Notes under the pieces: model-generated
Seen by the model: the letters and a program-made list of their open reading frames with translations, nothing else
Databases searched by the model: none
Told to the model about the DNA's origin: nothing
Assembly (NCBI RefSeq): GCF_030486595.1
Contig: NZ_JAUJZH010000007.1
Span: 1 to 64,000 of the forward strand
Origin: Variovorax ginsengisoli
GTDB lineage: Bacteria > Pseudomonadota > Gammaproteobacteria > Burkholderiales > Burkholderiaceae_C
DNA: 64,000 bases
Direction of reading: 5' to 3'
In this document: piece after piece, positions 8,231-15,699 of the stretch
Layout of the letters: every line of letters begins with the position of its first letter
How positions within the stretch are numbered: position 1 is the first letter of the stretch
Program-made: the position numbers and the translations under genes

Positions 8231-9250
8231 TCAGTCGACCTTGGCGCCGGATTCCTTGACGATCGGGGCCCAGCGGCCGATGTCGTCATGGATCAACTTG
8301 GCGAATTGCTCGGGGGTTCCGCCCAGGGCATCAGTGCCCTGGCTGGCGAGCTTCTTCTTGACTTCCGGGTCCTGCAGTGCCTTGTTAAAGGCAGCGTTCA
8401 GCTTGGCGACCATGTCCTTGGGCAAGCCGGCGGGTCCCGCGATGCCGAACCAGGTCATGGCCTCGAATCCCTTGAAGCCCGACTCGGCCACCGTGGGTAC
8501 CGCCGGCAGGTCGGCGGTGCGCTTGGCCGAGGTGACCGCAAGGAAGCGCATCTTGCCGTTGTTGACGAAGCCGATCAGGGTCGGCACCGATGACATGTAC
8601 ATCTGGATCTGGCCACCGATGAGATCGGTCGAGCCTTGGGCAGCGCCCTTGTAGGGGACATGCGTGAACTTCACCCCCGCGGTCTTCTGGAGCAGCTCCG
8701 TCGCGAGGTGCGCCACCGTGCCGCTTCCGGAGCTGGCGTAGTTCAGCGATTCGGGCTTGGCCTTGGCCGCAGCCACCACGTCCGCGACGGTCTTGTAGGG
8801 CGAGTCCGCCGCCACCACCAGCGCCAGGGGCGCGCTGGCGACCGCGACGATCGGGGTCAGGTCCTTTTCAGGGTTGTAGGGCAGCTTCGGATACAGCGTC
8901 GGATTGATCGCCAGGTTGCTGGTCTGACCCAGGACGAGCGTGTAGCCGTCGGGCGCCGACTTCGCCGCCGCATCCACACCGAGGTTGCCGCCGGAGCCCG
9001 GCTTGTTGTCGATGATGATCGACCAGCCATTGGACACGGCGACCTTGTTGGCGACCTCGCGCGCGATCAGGTCGGTGCCGCCGCCGGCAGGGAACGGCAC
9101 GATGAGCTTGATGGCCCGCGAGGGATAGGCGGCCTGGGCCGACACCGAGGGCGAATGCGCCAGCAGCATCGCTGCGGCGACGAGGCCGGTGGCGGCTGTG
9201 AAGCCGGAGAGGCGGCGCGAGGCCGTGGCGGGGGAAGCGGGGTGCTGCAT
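8231..9250 (-). CDS. Bug-family periplasmic solute-binding protein (second)
   Basis: A second Bug/TctC-type receptor of 339 residues. A long Ala-rich signal region ends near SVSAQAA, followed by YPSRAIKLIVPFPAGGGTD, IDNKPGSGGNLGVDAA and GAAQGSTDLIGGQ. The ATG at 9250 has GGAGACAAGAA just upstream; the frame stays open far upstream into the LysR gene but without a ribosome site, so the longer reading is rejected. It is the promoter-proximal gene of the cluster. It clearly differs from the Bug at 5451-6449, so the cluster may take up two related ligands. Confidence 0.9.
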   Translation of the reverse strand: MQHPASPATASRRLSGFTAATGLVAAAMLLAHSPSVSAQAAYPSRAIKLIVPFPAGGGTDLIAREVANKVAVSNGWSIIIDNKPGSGGNLGVDAAAKSAPDGYTLVLGQTSNLAINPTLYPKLPYNPEKDLTPIVAVASAPLALVVAADSPYKTVADVVAAAKAKPESLNYASSGSGTVAHLATELLQKTAGVKFTHVPYKGAAQGSTDLIGGQIQMYMSSVPTLIGFVNNGKMRFLAVTSAKRTADLPAVPTVAESGFKGFEAMTWFGIAGPAGLPKDMVAKLNAAFNKALQDPEVKKKLASQGTDALGGTPEQFAKLIHDDIGRWAPIVKESGAKVD

Positions 9251-9338
9251 TTCTTGTCTCCATTTCGGCCCGCTTCGCCTGATTGCGAGCGGTGCCTTCA
9301 GTGGAGGCGAGTATTCGCCGCGGCGCCCATTCAGTCCA

Positions 9339-9368
9339 ATCGATAATTTTTTAAGATCGATAGATCTG
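9339..9368. promoter_or_regulatory. Candidate LysR operator upstream of the second Bug gene
   Basis: An AT-rich island in GC-rich DNA holds two ATCGAT hexamers (9339-9344 and 9356-9361) separated by 11 bases. It overlaps a perfect inverted repeat, AGATC-GATA-GATCT (9354-9367). The spacing fits the dyad-with-11-base core seen at LysR-regulator sites. It lies between the LysR stop codon and the Bug start, about 90-120 bases before the latter. A TTGGAC-like -35 on the minus strand overlaps the downstream edge. Confidence 0.45.
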
Positions 9369-9378
9369 ACTTTGGGTA

Positions 9379-10278
9379 TCAAGATGCCGGTGCGACGGCG
9401 TATTTCGCCAGCAAGTCGATCAGACGCTGCGCCGCGGGGGAGATGTATCCGCTGTCCCGGTAGGTCACGACCATGCGGCGGCGCATGGTCGTGGCGGGGA
9501 GCTTCACTTCGCGCAGCGCGGCGCCCGATCGTCCGGCCTGGAGGTGCAGCCGCGAGATGAAGCTCAGGAGGCCGGTCTCGCCGATCAGGCTGGGAAGCAT
9601 CAGCAGCATCGTGCTTTCGACCTGCACCAGGGGCCGGGGGAGGCGGTGCCGATCGAAGGTCTGGTCGAGCCAGTCCCGGGTCGGCGCGCCGGGGGGCTGC
9701 AACACCCACCGATGGCCTGTCAGGTCCTTCAACCCGGGCTTCGACTTCTCGAAGATCGCGTGCGACTCGGCAGCGGCCACAACGATCACGTCTTCAGCCA
9801 GGTATTGGGAGGCGAACCCGGCTTCCGCGGGAACCTCGGTCGCGACCATCAGGTCGATGTCGCCGGCGCGAAGCAGCGGCTTCAGGACGTCGACCAGCGC
9901 CACCGTGGTTCGCAAGGTGACGCCGGGGGCCTCGCGCATCAGGTCGCGGGCGGCGGGGGGCAAGAGAAACTGCGCCGCCGTCGGCACGATGCCCACCTTG
10001 ATGTTGCCGGTCAGGCCGCGGCCGATGTCGCCGATCTCGCGGCGCGCGCTCTCGACGTCGAAACGCGTGCGCTGCGCCCACTTGAGGAGGGCCTTGCCGG
10101 CCGCGGTAAGCCGGATGCCGCGCCCCGTCTTCTCGAATAAGGCCGCGCCGCATGCCTCCTCCAGGCGCCGCACGCAGCTTGTCAGCGCGGGCTGCGTGCG
10201 GTGCAGGCGCTCGGCCGCGCGCCCCAGGTGCTCGAGCTCGGCAATGACTTCGAAATACTGAAGGTCGCGCAGGTCCAG
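9379..10278 (-). CDS. LysR-family regulator with a probable CTG start
   Basis: A LysR-type regulator of 299 residues when read from CTG at 10278. The N-terminal winged helix-turn-helix is intact (DLRDLQYFEVIAELEHLGRA, then RLHRTQPALTSCVRRLEE), followed by LFEKTGRGIRLTAAG and the effector-binding domain. No ATG, GTG or TTG occurs in frame between an upstream TGA and the HTH; the first usual start codon (GTG, 10173) would delete most of the HTH. GGAG is 7 bases before the CTG, which supports it as the start. It precedes the Bug cluster on the same strand and probably regulates it. A base change in the original start codon is the alternative. Confidence 0.82.
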   Translation of the reverse strand: MDLRDLQYFEVIAELEHLGRAAERLHRTQPALTSCVRRLEEACGAALFEKTGRGIRLTAAGKALLKWAQRTRFDVESARREIGDIGRGLTGNIKVGIVPTAAQFLLPPAARDLMREAPGVTLRTTVALVDVLKPLLRAGDIDLMVATEVPAEAGFASQYLAEDVIVVAAAESHAIFEKSKPGLKDLTGHRWVLQPPGAPTRDWLDQTFDRHRLPRPLVQVESTMLLMLPSLIGETGLLSFISRLHLQAGRSGAALREVKLPATTMRRRMVVTYRDSGYISPAAQRLIDLLAKYAVAPAS

Positions 10279-10342
10279 GATGAGGCTCCGTCGGGTTGAG
10301 GGTGATCGCGCGGAACACTGTAGTGCACCGGCTGCACGCGTC

Positions 10343-10376
10343 TTGACCGAAAATGATCATTCGACTATTCTCGAAT
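10343..10376 (+). promoter_or_regulatory. ars promoter and ArsR operator; predicts a leaderless mRNA
   Basis: TTGACC (10343-10348) and TATTCT (10366-10371) form a sigma-70-type promoter with an ideal 17-base spacer. A perfect inverted repeat, ATTCGA-N6-TCGAAT (10359-10376), covers the -10 box, where a repressor would block polymerase. The expected start, seven bases after the -10 box, is the A of the arsR ATG (10378). There is no Shine-Dalgarno sequence. Confidence 0.72.
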
Positions 10377-10377
10377 A

Positions 10378-10716
10378 ATGGAATCAAAAGAAGTCGTTCA
10401 AGCACTGGCGGCCCTTGCGCACCCCTTGCGCCTCGAAGTGTTTCGGGCGCTGGTCGTGGCCGGGCAAAGCGGTCTCACGCCGGGCGTCATCCAGGAAGCA
10501 CTGGGCGTCGCTCCCGCCACGCTCTCTTTTCATCTGAAGGAACTGGCGGGCTCGGGCCTGGTGACGCAAGAGCGCGCCAGCCGCCACCTCATTTATCGCG
10601 CCGCTTACGACAACATGAACGCGCTGCTCGGCTACCTCACCGACAACTGCTGCCAGGGTGTCGCCTGCGCGGTGGAGACGGCCGCCGATGCCATGCAAGT
10701 GCTGACACCGCCATGA
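10378..10716 (+). CDS. arsR: ArsR-family arsenic-responsive repressor
   Basis: A 112-residue winged-helix repressor of the ArsR/SmtB family that releases DNA on binding arsenite. The recognition-helix region reads APATLSFHLKELAGSGLV. The metal site is not the usual CVC in the DNA-binding helix; instead Cys91, Cys92 and Cys97 cluster near the C-terminus (NCCQGVAC). This resembles the CC-x5-C site described for Acidithiobacillus ferrooxidans ArsR but is one residue shorter. It starts the operon and overlaps arsC by ATGA. The start matches the family N-terminus and coincides with the predicted transcription start. Confidence 0.92.
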   Translation: MESKEVVQALAALAHPLRLEVFRALVVAGQSGLTPGVIQEALGVAPATLSFHLKELAGSGLVTQERASRHLIYRAAYDNMNALLGYLTDNCCQGVACAVETAADAMQVLTPP

Positions 10717-11201
10717 CCATCAACGTACTCATCCTCTGCACCCACAACTCGGCGCGCAGCGTGCTGTCCGAGGGCATGCTCAACCACTGGGCCAAGGCGC
10801 TCCGAAAGGACGTGCGAGCGTTCAGCGCGGGCAGCGCACCGAGCGGCCGCATCAATCCTCAGGCGCTCGTGGCGCTCCAGGCCGCCGGCATGGACGCAGA
10901 GGGCTATCGAAGCAAGAGCTGGGACGAATTCACCGGGGACTCGGCGCCGCAGATGCACATCGTCATCACCGTGTGCGACAGCGCGGCGGCCGAACAGTGC
11001 CCCTATTGGCCGGGCAGTCCGGTGAAGGTCCATTGGGGCTACCCGGACCCATCCAACGCGCCCGAAGCCGACAAGGCCGCTGCATTCGAACTCACGCGCC
11101 AAGCCATCGGGTACCGCATGCTGCAACTGCTGGCGCTGCCGCTCGCCGACCTTGGCCCGGCAGAACTGCAGGCCGCGCTCACCCGCATTTCGAAGAACTG
11201 A
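10713..11201 (+). CDS. arsC: Arsenate reductase, low-molecular-weight phosphatase type
   Basis: A 162-residue cytosolic reductase that turns arsenate into arsenite. The P-loop CTHNSAR (C9 to R15) is the CX5R motif of the LMW tyrosine phosphatase fold. Two further cysteines, C88 and C96, in [18 protein letters not shown] match the redox cascade of the thioredoxin-coupled type. The Asp of YPDPS (about 111-114) is the usual acid. Start and stop overlap neighbours (ATGA with arsR, TGATG with acr3), so the three genes are translationally coupled. Confidence 0.93.
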   Translation: MTINVLILCTHNSARSVLSEGMLNHWAKALRKDVRAFSAGSAPSGRINPQALVALQAAGMDAEGYRSKSWDEFTGDSAPQMHIVITVCDSAAAEQCPYWPGSPVKVHWGYPDPSNAPEADKAAAFELTRQAIGYRMLQLLALPLADLGPAELQAALTRISKN

Positions 11202-12277
11202 TGACCACCTCTACCCTGGCCGCGGCGGCGCCCGCCAAACCAGCCATCGGCTTCTTCGAGCGCTACCTGACAGTGTGGGTCGCCTTGTGCATCGTCGTCG
11301 GCATCACCCTCGGGCAATGGCTGCCCGGCTTCTCCAAGGCGGTCGCCAGCCTCGAAGTGGCGAAGGTCAACGTCCCGGTGGGCCTGCTCATCTGGGTGAT
11401 GATCATTCCGATGCTGCTGAAGATCGACTTCGGTGCCCTGGGGCAGGTCGCTTCGCACTGGCGCGGCATCGGCGTCACGCTGTTCATCAACTGGGCGGTC
11501 AAGCCGTTCTCGATGGCGCTGCTCGGCTGGATCTTCATCCGGCATGTGTTCGCGCCCTACTTGCCCGCCGAGCAACTCGACAGCTACGTCGCCGGGCTCA
11601 TCCTGCTGGCCGCCGCGCCGTGCACGGCCATGGTCTTCGTGTGGAGCCAGCTCTGCAAGGGCGACCCGTACTTCACGCTGTCGCAGGTCGCCCTGAACGA
11701 CGCCATCATGGTGGTCGCCTTCGCCCCCATCGTCGCACTGCTGCTCGGCCTTTCCTCGATCACGGTTCCATGGGACACGCTGCTGGTCTCGGTGGGCCTC
11801 TACATCGTGGTGCCGGTCGTCATCTCGCAGCTCTGGCGCAAGGCGCTTCTGCGCCGCGGCGTCGGGCACTTCCAGGCCGTGGCCGCCAAGCTGGGCCCGC
11901 TGTCCGTCTCGGCGCTGTTGCTGACCCTGGTCCTGCTCTTCGCGTTCCAGGGCGAGGCCATCCTGGACCAGCCCCTGGTCATCGCGCTGCTGGCGGTGCC
12001 GATCCTGGTCCAGGTGGTCTTCAACTCGGGTCTTGCCTACCTGCTCAACAGAAAGCTCGGGGTGAAGCACTGCGTTGCCGGGCCTTCCGCGCTGATCGGC
12101 GCGAGCAACTTCTTCGAACTGGCGGTGGCCACGGCCATCAGCCTCTTCGGCTTCCAGTCGGGCGCTGCGCTGGCCACCGTGGTCGGGGTCCTCATCGAGG
12201 TGCCCGTGATGCTCGCTGTGGTCGCGGTGGTGAACCGTACCCAGGGCTGGTACGAAGCCGGGCAAGCTGCAGACTGA
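11201..12277 (+). CDS. acr3: Arsenite efflux permease of the ACR3 family
   Basis: A 358-residue inner-membrane carrier with about ten hydrophobic segments that exports the arsenite made by ArsC. The two residues needed in characterised ACR3 proteins are present: the Cys of AAPCTAMVF (C141) and the Glu of SNFFELAVA (E306). Length and motifs fit ACR3 rather than ArsB. The ATG overlaps the arsC stop by one base. It is followed 11 bases later by arsH. Confidence 0.93.
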   Translation: MTTSTLAAAAPAKPAIGFFERYLTVWVALCIVVGITLGQWLPGFSKAVASLEVAKVNVPVGLLIWVMIIPMLLKIDFGALGQVASHWRGIGVTLFINWAVKPFSMALLGWIFIRHVFAPYLPAEQLDSYVAGLILLAAAPCTAMVFVWSQLCKGDPYFTLSQVALNDAIMVVAFAPIVALLLGLSSITVPWDTLLVSVGLYIVVPVVISQLWRKALLRRGVGHFQAVAAKLGPLSVSALLLTLVLLFAFQGEAILDQPLVIALLAVPILVQVVFNSGLAYLLNRKLGVKHCVAGPSALIGASNFFELAVATAISLFGFQSGAALATVVGVLIEVPVMLAVVAVVNRTQGWYEAGQAAD

Positions 12278-12288
12278 ATCCCGACGAT

Positions 12289-13005
12289 ATGTTCGACGCC
12301 ATCTTCCCTGCGCTCGATGCCAGGCTGCTCGATCCGCCGACGCCCGAGCGCCTGGGCGTGCGCGAACCCTCGCGCCACAAACCGCGCTTCCTGATGCTCT
12401 ATGGCTCCCTGCGCGAACGCTCCTACAGCCGCTTGGTCACCTTCGAGGCGGCCCGGCTGCTGGAGGCCATGGGCGGCGAGGTCAAGGTTTTCGACCCCGC
12501 CGGCCTGCCGCTGCCGGACAGCGAGCCGGACAGTCACCCCAAGGTCCAGGAACTGCGTGAGCTCGCCCGGTGGGCTGAGGGCATGGTCTGGACCTCCCCG
12601 GAGCGCCACGGCGCGATGACCGGCATCATGAAGGCCCAGGTCGACTGGATTCCTTTGGCCCTGGGCGCTGTGCGCCCCACGCAGGGCAAGACGCTGGCCG
12701 TCATGCAGGTCTCGGGCGGCTCGCAATCCTTCAACGCGGTGAACCAGATGCGCGTGCTTGGGCGCTGGATGCGCATGCTGACCATCCCCAACCAGTCGTC
12801 GGTCGCCAAGGCCTTTCTGGAATTCGACGAGGCGGGCCGGATGAAGCCGTCGAGCTACTACGACCGAATCGTGGACGTGATGGAAGAGCTCTTCAAGTTC
12901 ACGCTGCTGACGCGCGATGTCAGCAGCTATCTGGTCGATCGGTACAGCGAGCGGAAGGAGAGTGCGGTGGCGCTTGCTTCCCGTGTCGATCAGCGGTCGA
13001 TCTGA
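12289..13005 (+). CDS. arsH: ArsH, organoarsenical oxidase (NADPH-FMN flavoprotein)
   Basis: A 238-residue flavodoxin-like protein of the ArsH family, known to oxidise trivalent organoarsenicals with FMN and NADPH. It carries the FMN phosphate loop [10 protein letters not shown] and the typical stretch [20 protein letters not shown], plus [13 protein letters not shown]. It closes the ars operon and suggests the host meets methylated or aromatic arsenicals as well as inorganic arsenic. It converges on the sulfatase gene. No clear U-rich terminator is visible after it. Confidence 0.93.
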   Translation: MFDAIFPALDARLLDPPTPERLGVREPSRHKPRFLMLYGSLRERSYSRLVTFEAARLLEAMGGEVKVFDPAGLPLPDSEPDSHPKVQELRELARWAEGMVWTSPERHGAMTGIMKAQVDWIPLALGAVRPTQGKTLAVMQVSGGSQSFNAVNQMRVLGRWMRMLTIPNQSSVAKAFLEFDEAGRMKPSSYYDRIVDVMEELFKFTLLTRDVSSYLVDRYSERKESAVALASRVDQRSI

Positions 13006-13167
13006 GGCGCATGGCACCCTTGGACTCGGAGCGGCAGTCCGGGTTCGACCCGGCCGCCCCATGTGGTGCTCAAGGATGGGGTGCTCGTGGCGATGCTGTC
13101 CCGAGGGAAATCCCCCAACTGAAAAGCCTGAGCGCAAAGGCCGGAGCATGAGCGTTCGACGGCAGGC

Positions 13168-14721
13168 CTACTTCGAAGCACCGCCGGCGGCGCTGAGCTT
13201 GGCATGCGCCTGTTCGACGGTGAAGCTCGCTGCTTTCTGCCTCGGCGGAAACTCCTTGAAGGTCTCCATGAACGCACCGACGACCGCCTGGGCCGTGAAC
13301 ATGCGATAGCCCTTCGACATGAACCAGTCGTAGTAGGTGTTGGAGGTGACGTCGGCGCGCTCCAGCGGGTCGGTGCGCAGGTTGAAGCACTTGGGCGTGC
13401 GCAACACGGTAAACGGGTCCATCCAGATCTTCAGCGTGCCCTCGGTGCGCTGTTCCATGAAGACGAACTTCCAGTTCTTCATGCGCACGGCGACGAGGTT
13501 GGAGTCGTCGTCGAAGTACATGAACCCTTCGCGGGGGCTCTTCACTCCCTCGGTGGTGAGGAATGGCAGCAGGTTGTAGCCATCGAGATGCACCTTGAAC
13601 GTCTTGCCGGCTGCTGCGTGGCCCTTCTTGCACTTCTCGACGATTTCTGGCTCGCCTGCCATCGCGAGAAAGGTCGGCAGCCAGTCGTGGTGCTGCACGA
13701 TGTCGTTGGACACCACCCCGGCCGGAATCCTGCCGGGCCAGCGCACCAGCAATGGAATGCGGAACGCGCCTTCCCAGTTCGTGTCCTTTTCGCTGCGAAA
13801 CGGCGTCATGCCCGCGTCCGGCCAGGAGTTCATGTGAGGACCGTTGTCGGTCGAATACATGACGAAGGTGTCTTCGGCAAGGCCGAGTTCATCCAGCAGA
13901 TCGAGCAGTCGGCCGACGTGCCGATCGTGGTCGATCATGGTGTCGTGATAGGTGGATTGGCTTTCGCCTGCCTGACCGACGCTCTTGGGCTTCGGATGCG
14001 TGCGGAAATGCATGTGGGTGGTGTTGACCCAGCAGAAGAAGGGCTGGTCGCCTTTGGCCTGTCGCCGGATGTAGTCTTCGGCCCCGGACACGATCTCGTC
14101 GTCGATCGTCTGCATGCGCTTGCGCGTCAGCGGGCCGGTGTCCTTGATCTTCTGCTTGCCGACCCGGCCCCAGCGGGGTTGATCGGTCTTGTCGTCCTTG
14201 TCGGTGGCCTGGCACTTGAGTACGCCGCGTGGAAGATACCTGGCGCGGAATCTCGGATCCGTCGGGTAGTCGGGATCCTCGGGATCTTCCTCGGCGTTCA
14301 GGTGATACAGGTTGCCGAAGAACTCGTCGAAGCCATGCACGGTGGGCAGGTACTTGTTCATGTCGCCCAGGTGGTTCTTTCCGAACTGCGCGGTGGCATA
14401 GCCCTGTGCTTTCAACAGCTCGGCAATGGTCGGGTCTTCAGCCTGCAGACCGATGTCGGCGCCCGGCATGCCGACCTTGGACAGGCCGGTGCGGTGCACG
14501 CTCTGCCCCGTGATGAAGGATGACCTGCCGGCCGTGCAACTCTGCTCGCCATACGAGTCGGTGAACATCATCCCTTCTCTCGCAAGCCGGTCGATGTTGG
14601 GCGTCCTGTAGCCCATCACCCCATGGCTGTAGCAGGACAGGTTGTAGATACCGATGTCGTCGCCCCAGATCACCAGAATGTTGGGTCTCCGCGTCTTGGC
14701 GAGCTGCTTTTTTGAGGCCAC
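13168..14721 (-). CDS. Arylsulfatase-like sulfatase (Cys-type)
   Basis: A 517-residue sulfatase of the alkaline-phosphatase superfamily. Cys62 in CTAGRSSFITG is the formylglycine precursor. The metal-binding acids appear early (WGDDIG) and late (STDNGPHMNSW), with HPKPKS and KDTNWEGAFRIPLLVRWPG as further family signatures. The Cys-type site needs oxidation by a formylglycine-generating enzyme, which is not in the window. No signal peptide is obvious, so it may be cytosolic. The start is GTG at 14721 because AGGAG sits five bases upstream; the open frame continues but runs through two intergenic inverted repeats. The substrate is unknown. Confidence 0.88.
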   Translation of the reverse strand: MASKKQLAKTRRPNILVIWGDDIGIYNLSCYSHGVMGYRTPNIDRLAREGMMFTDSYGEQSCTAGRSSFITGQSVHRTGLSKVGMPGADIGLQAEDPTIAELLKAQGYATAQFGKNHLGDMNKYLPTVHGFDEFFGNLYHLNAEEDPEDPDYPTDPRFRARYLPRGVLKCQATDKDDKTDQPRWGRVGKQKIKDTGPLTRKRMQTIDDEIVSGAEDYIRRQAKGDQPFFCWVNTTHMHFRTHPKPKSVGQAGESQSTYHDTMIDHDRHVGRLLDLLDELGLAEDTFVMYSTDNGPHMNSWPDAGMTPFRSEKDTNWEGAFRIPLLVRWPGRIPAGVVSNDIVQHHDWLPTFLAMAGEPEIVEKCKKGHAAAGKTFKVHLDGYNLLPFLTTEGVKSPREGFMYFDDDSNLVAVRMKNWKFVFMEQRTEGTLKIWMDPFTVLRTPKCFNLRTDPLERADVTSNTYYDWFMSKGYRMFTAQAVVGAFMETFKEFPPRQKAASFTVEQAHAKLSAAGGASK

Positions 14722-14798
14722 AGGAACTCCTTGTTGGGTAAAACTTGGAGAGTGCGCAAGAGCTGCCAGCGGCGCACTTGTACTTGTGGGCAGGAAGG

Positions 14799-14816
14799 CT
14801 TGCACTTTGGTGCAAG
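14799..14816. repeat. 18-bp inverted repeat, possible operator
   Basis: CTTGCAC-TTTG-GTGCAAG is a perfect 7-bp inverted repeat around 4 bases, in the 236-base divergent region between the sulfatase and TetR genes. It lies about 80 bases upstream of the sulfatase GTG. It could be an operator for either gene; nothing else identifies the protein. Confidence 0.4.
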
Positions 14817-14861
14817 GGGGTGCGCTGCGTCCGGCGATCCCCACGCGGGTCTGACTTGGCA

Positions 14862-14888
14862 AAAGACCCCCAGACGCTGCGGGTCTTT
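14862..14888. repeat. Hairpin-forming inverted repeat
   Basis: AAAGACCC pairs with GGGTCTTT across an 11-base loop, with partial extension of the stem outward (GCAAA and TTTGC). It lies mid-way in the sulfatase/TetR intergenic region. It is not followed by a long T-run on either strand, so a regulatory or insulating role is as likely as termination. Confidence 0.35.
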
Positions 14889-14921
14889 GCACTTCCGGAA
14901 GCCCCAGAACTCCTGCAAAAT

Positions 14922-14934
14922 AGCACGACCGTTC
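14922..14934 (+). promoter_or_regulatory. Candidate TetR operator (shared motif, copy 1)
   Basis: AGCACGACCGTTC in AT-rich flanks (AAAAT before, GTTTTA after), 24-36 bases upstream of the TetR start. The identical 13-mer occurs on the minus strand upstream of etfB (39609-39621). The core ACGACCGTTCGT is an imperfect dyad, as TetR sites usually are. Autoregulation is the simplest reading. Confidence 0.65.
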
Positions 14935-14957
14935 GTTTTATTCTTTCCCGCCCCTCG

Positions 14958-15638
14958 ATGTCAGATACCGCCGTCCCCGCCAAGCCTTCCCGCGCGCCCG
15001 CCAAGGGTCAGCAGACCAAGGCCGTCATCATCGACGCGGCGCTCAATCTCGCGGCCCAGATCGGGCTCGAGGGCCTGTCGATCGGGGCCCTGGCCGAGGT
15101 CACGCAGATGAGCAAGTCGGGCGTCTTCGCCCACTTCGGCTCGCGGGAAGAACTGCAGATTTCGGTGGTGCGCGAATACCACCAGCGCTTCGAGCAGGAG
15201 GTGTTCTACCCCGCCATGAGCACCCCGCGCGGCCTGCCGCGGCTGCGCGCGATGTTCGCCAACTGGATGAAGCGCACCTCGGCCGAGATCGATTCGGGCT
15301 GCATCTACATCAGCGGCGCGGTCGAGTTCGACGACCGGCCGGGCCCGGTGCGCGACGCCCTGGCCGACTCGGTCAACACCTGGCTGGCAGCGATGTACCG
15401 CGCCGTGCTGCAGGCCCAGACCGAGGGCCACCTGCGCGCGGACGCCGACGCCAAGCAGATCGCCTTCGAGATCCATGCGCTGATCCTCGCGCTGCACTAC
15501 GAAGCCCGCTTCCTGCGCTCGCCCGACTCGCTGGCCCGTGCCAATGCCGGTTTCGACAACATCCTGGCGCGCAGCGCCAACGACGCCGCGCCGGCCGCCA
15601 AGGCTCCCGCCGCCCGGCGCCTCAAGACCGTGCGCTGA
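14958..15638 (+). CDS. TetR-family regulator of the acyl-CoA degradation operon
   Basis: A 226-residue regulator with an N-terminal TetR helix-turn-helix at about 19-65 (AVIIDAALNLAAQIG, LSIGALAEVTQMSKSGVFAH) and a ligand-binding helical C-terminal domain (TetR_C pattern with SGCIYISGAVEFDDRPG). The C-terminal tail is Ala/Pro-rich. It is the first gene of a collinear unit with the beta-oxidation genes, 61 bases before the acyl-CoA dehydrogenase. TetR regulators called FadP are known to control fatty-acid genes in beta-proteobacteria; equivalence is inference, with acyl-CoA the likely inducer. Confidence 0.85.
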   Translation: MSDTAVPAKPSRAPAKGQQTKAVIIDAALNLAAQIGLEGLSIGALAEVTQMSKSGVFAHFGSREELQISVVREYHQRFEQEVFYPAMSTPRGLPRLRAMFANWMKRTSAEIDSGCIYISGAVEFDDRPGPVRDALADSVNTWLAAMYRAVLQAQTEGHLRADADAKQIAFEIHALILALHYEARFLRSPDSLARANAGFDNILARSANDAAPAAKAPAARRLKTVR

Positions 15639-15699
15639 GGCGCGCGACCCCGCTTTCTTCGCTTTCTTCATCTCTTCATCTTTTTCCGGAGACCCACCG

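Noticed and set aside
9379..10405. Frameshift as the reason for the missing LysR start codon
   Set aside because: The HTH and the rest are in one continuous frame to CTG 10278 with a ribosome site at correct spacing; no second frame encodes a better N-terminus.
13039..13053. CCGGGT-TCG-ACCCGG hairpin that looks like a tRNA T-arm (GGTTCGACC) or a terminator after arsH
   Set aside because: The T-loop and stem do not fit tRNA geometry, no D or anticodon arm precedes it, and no T-run follows for termination.
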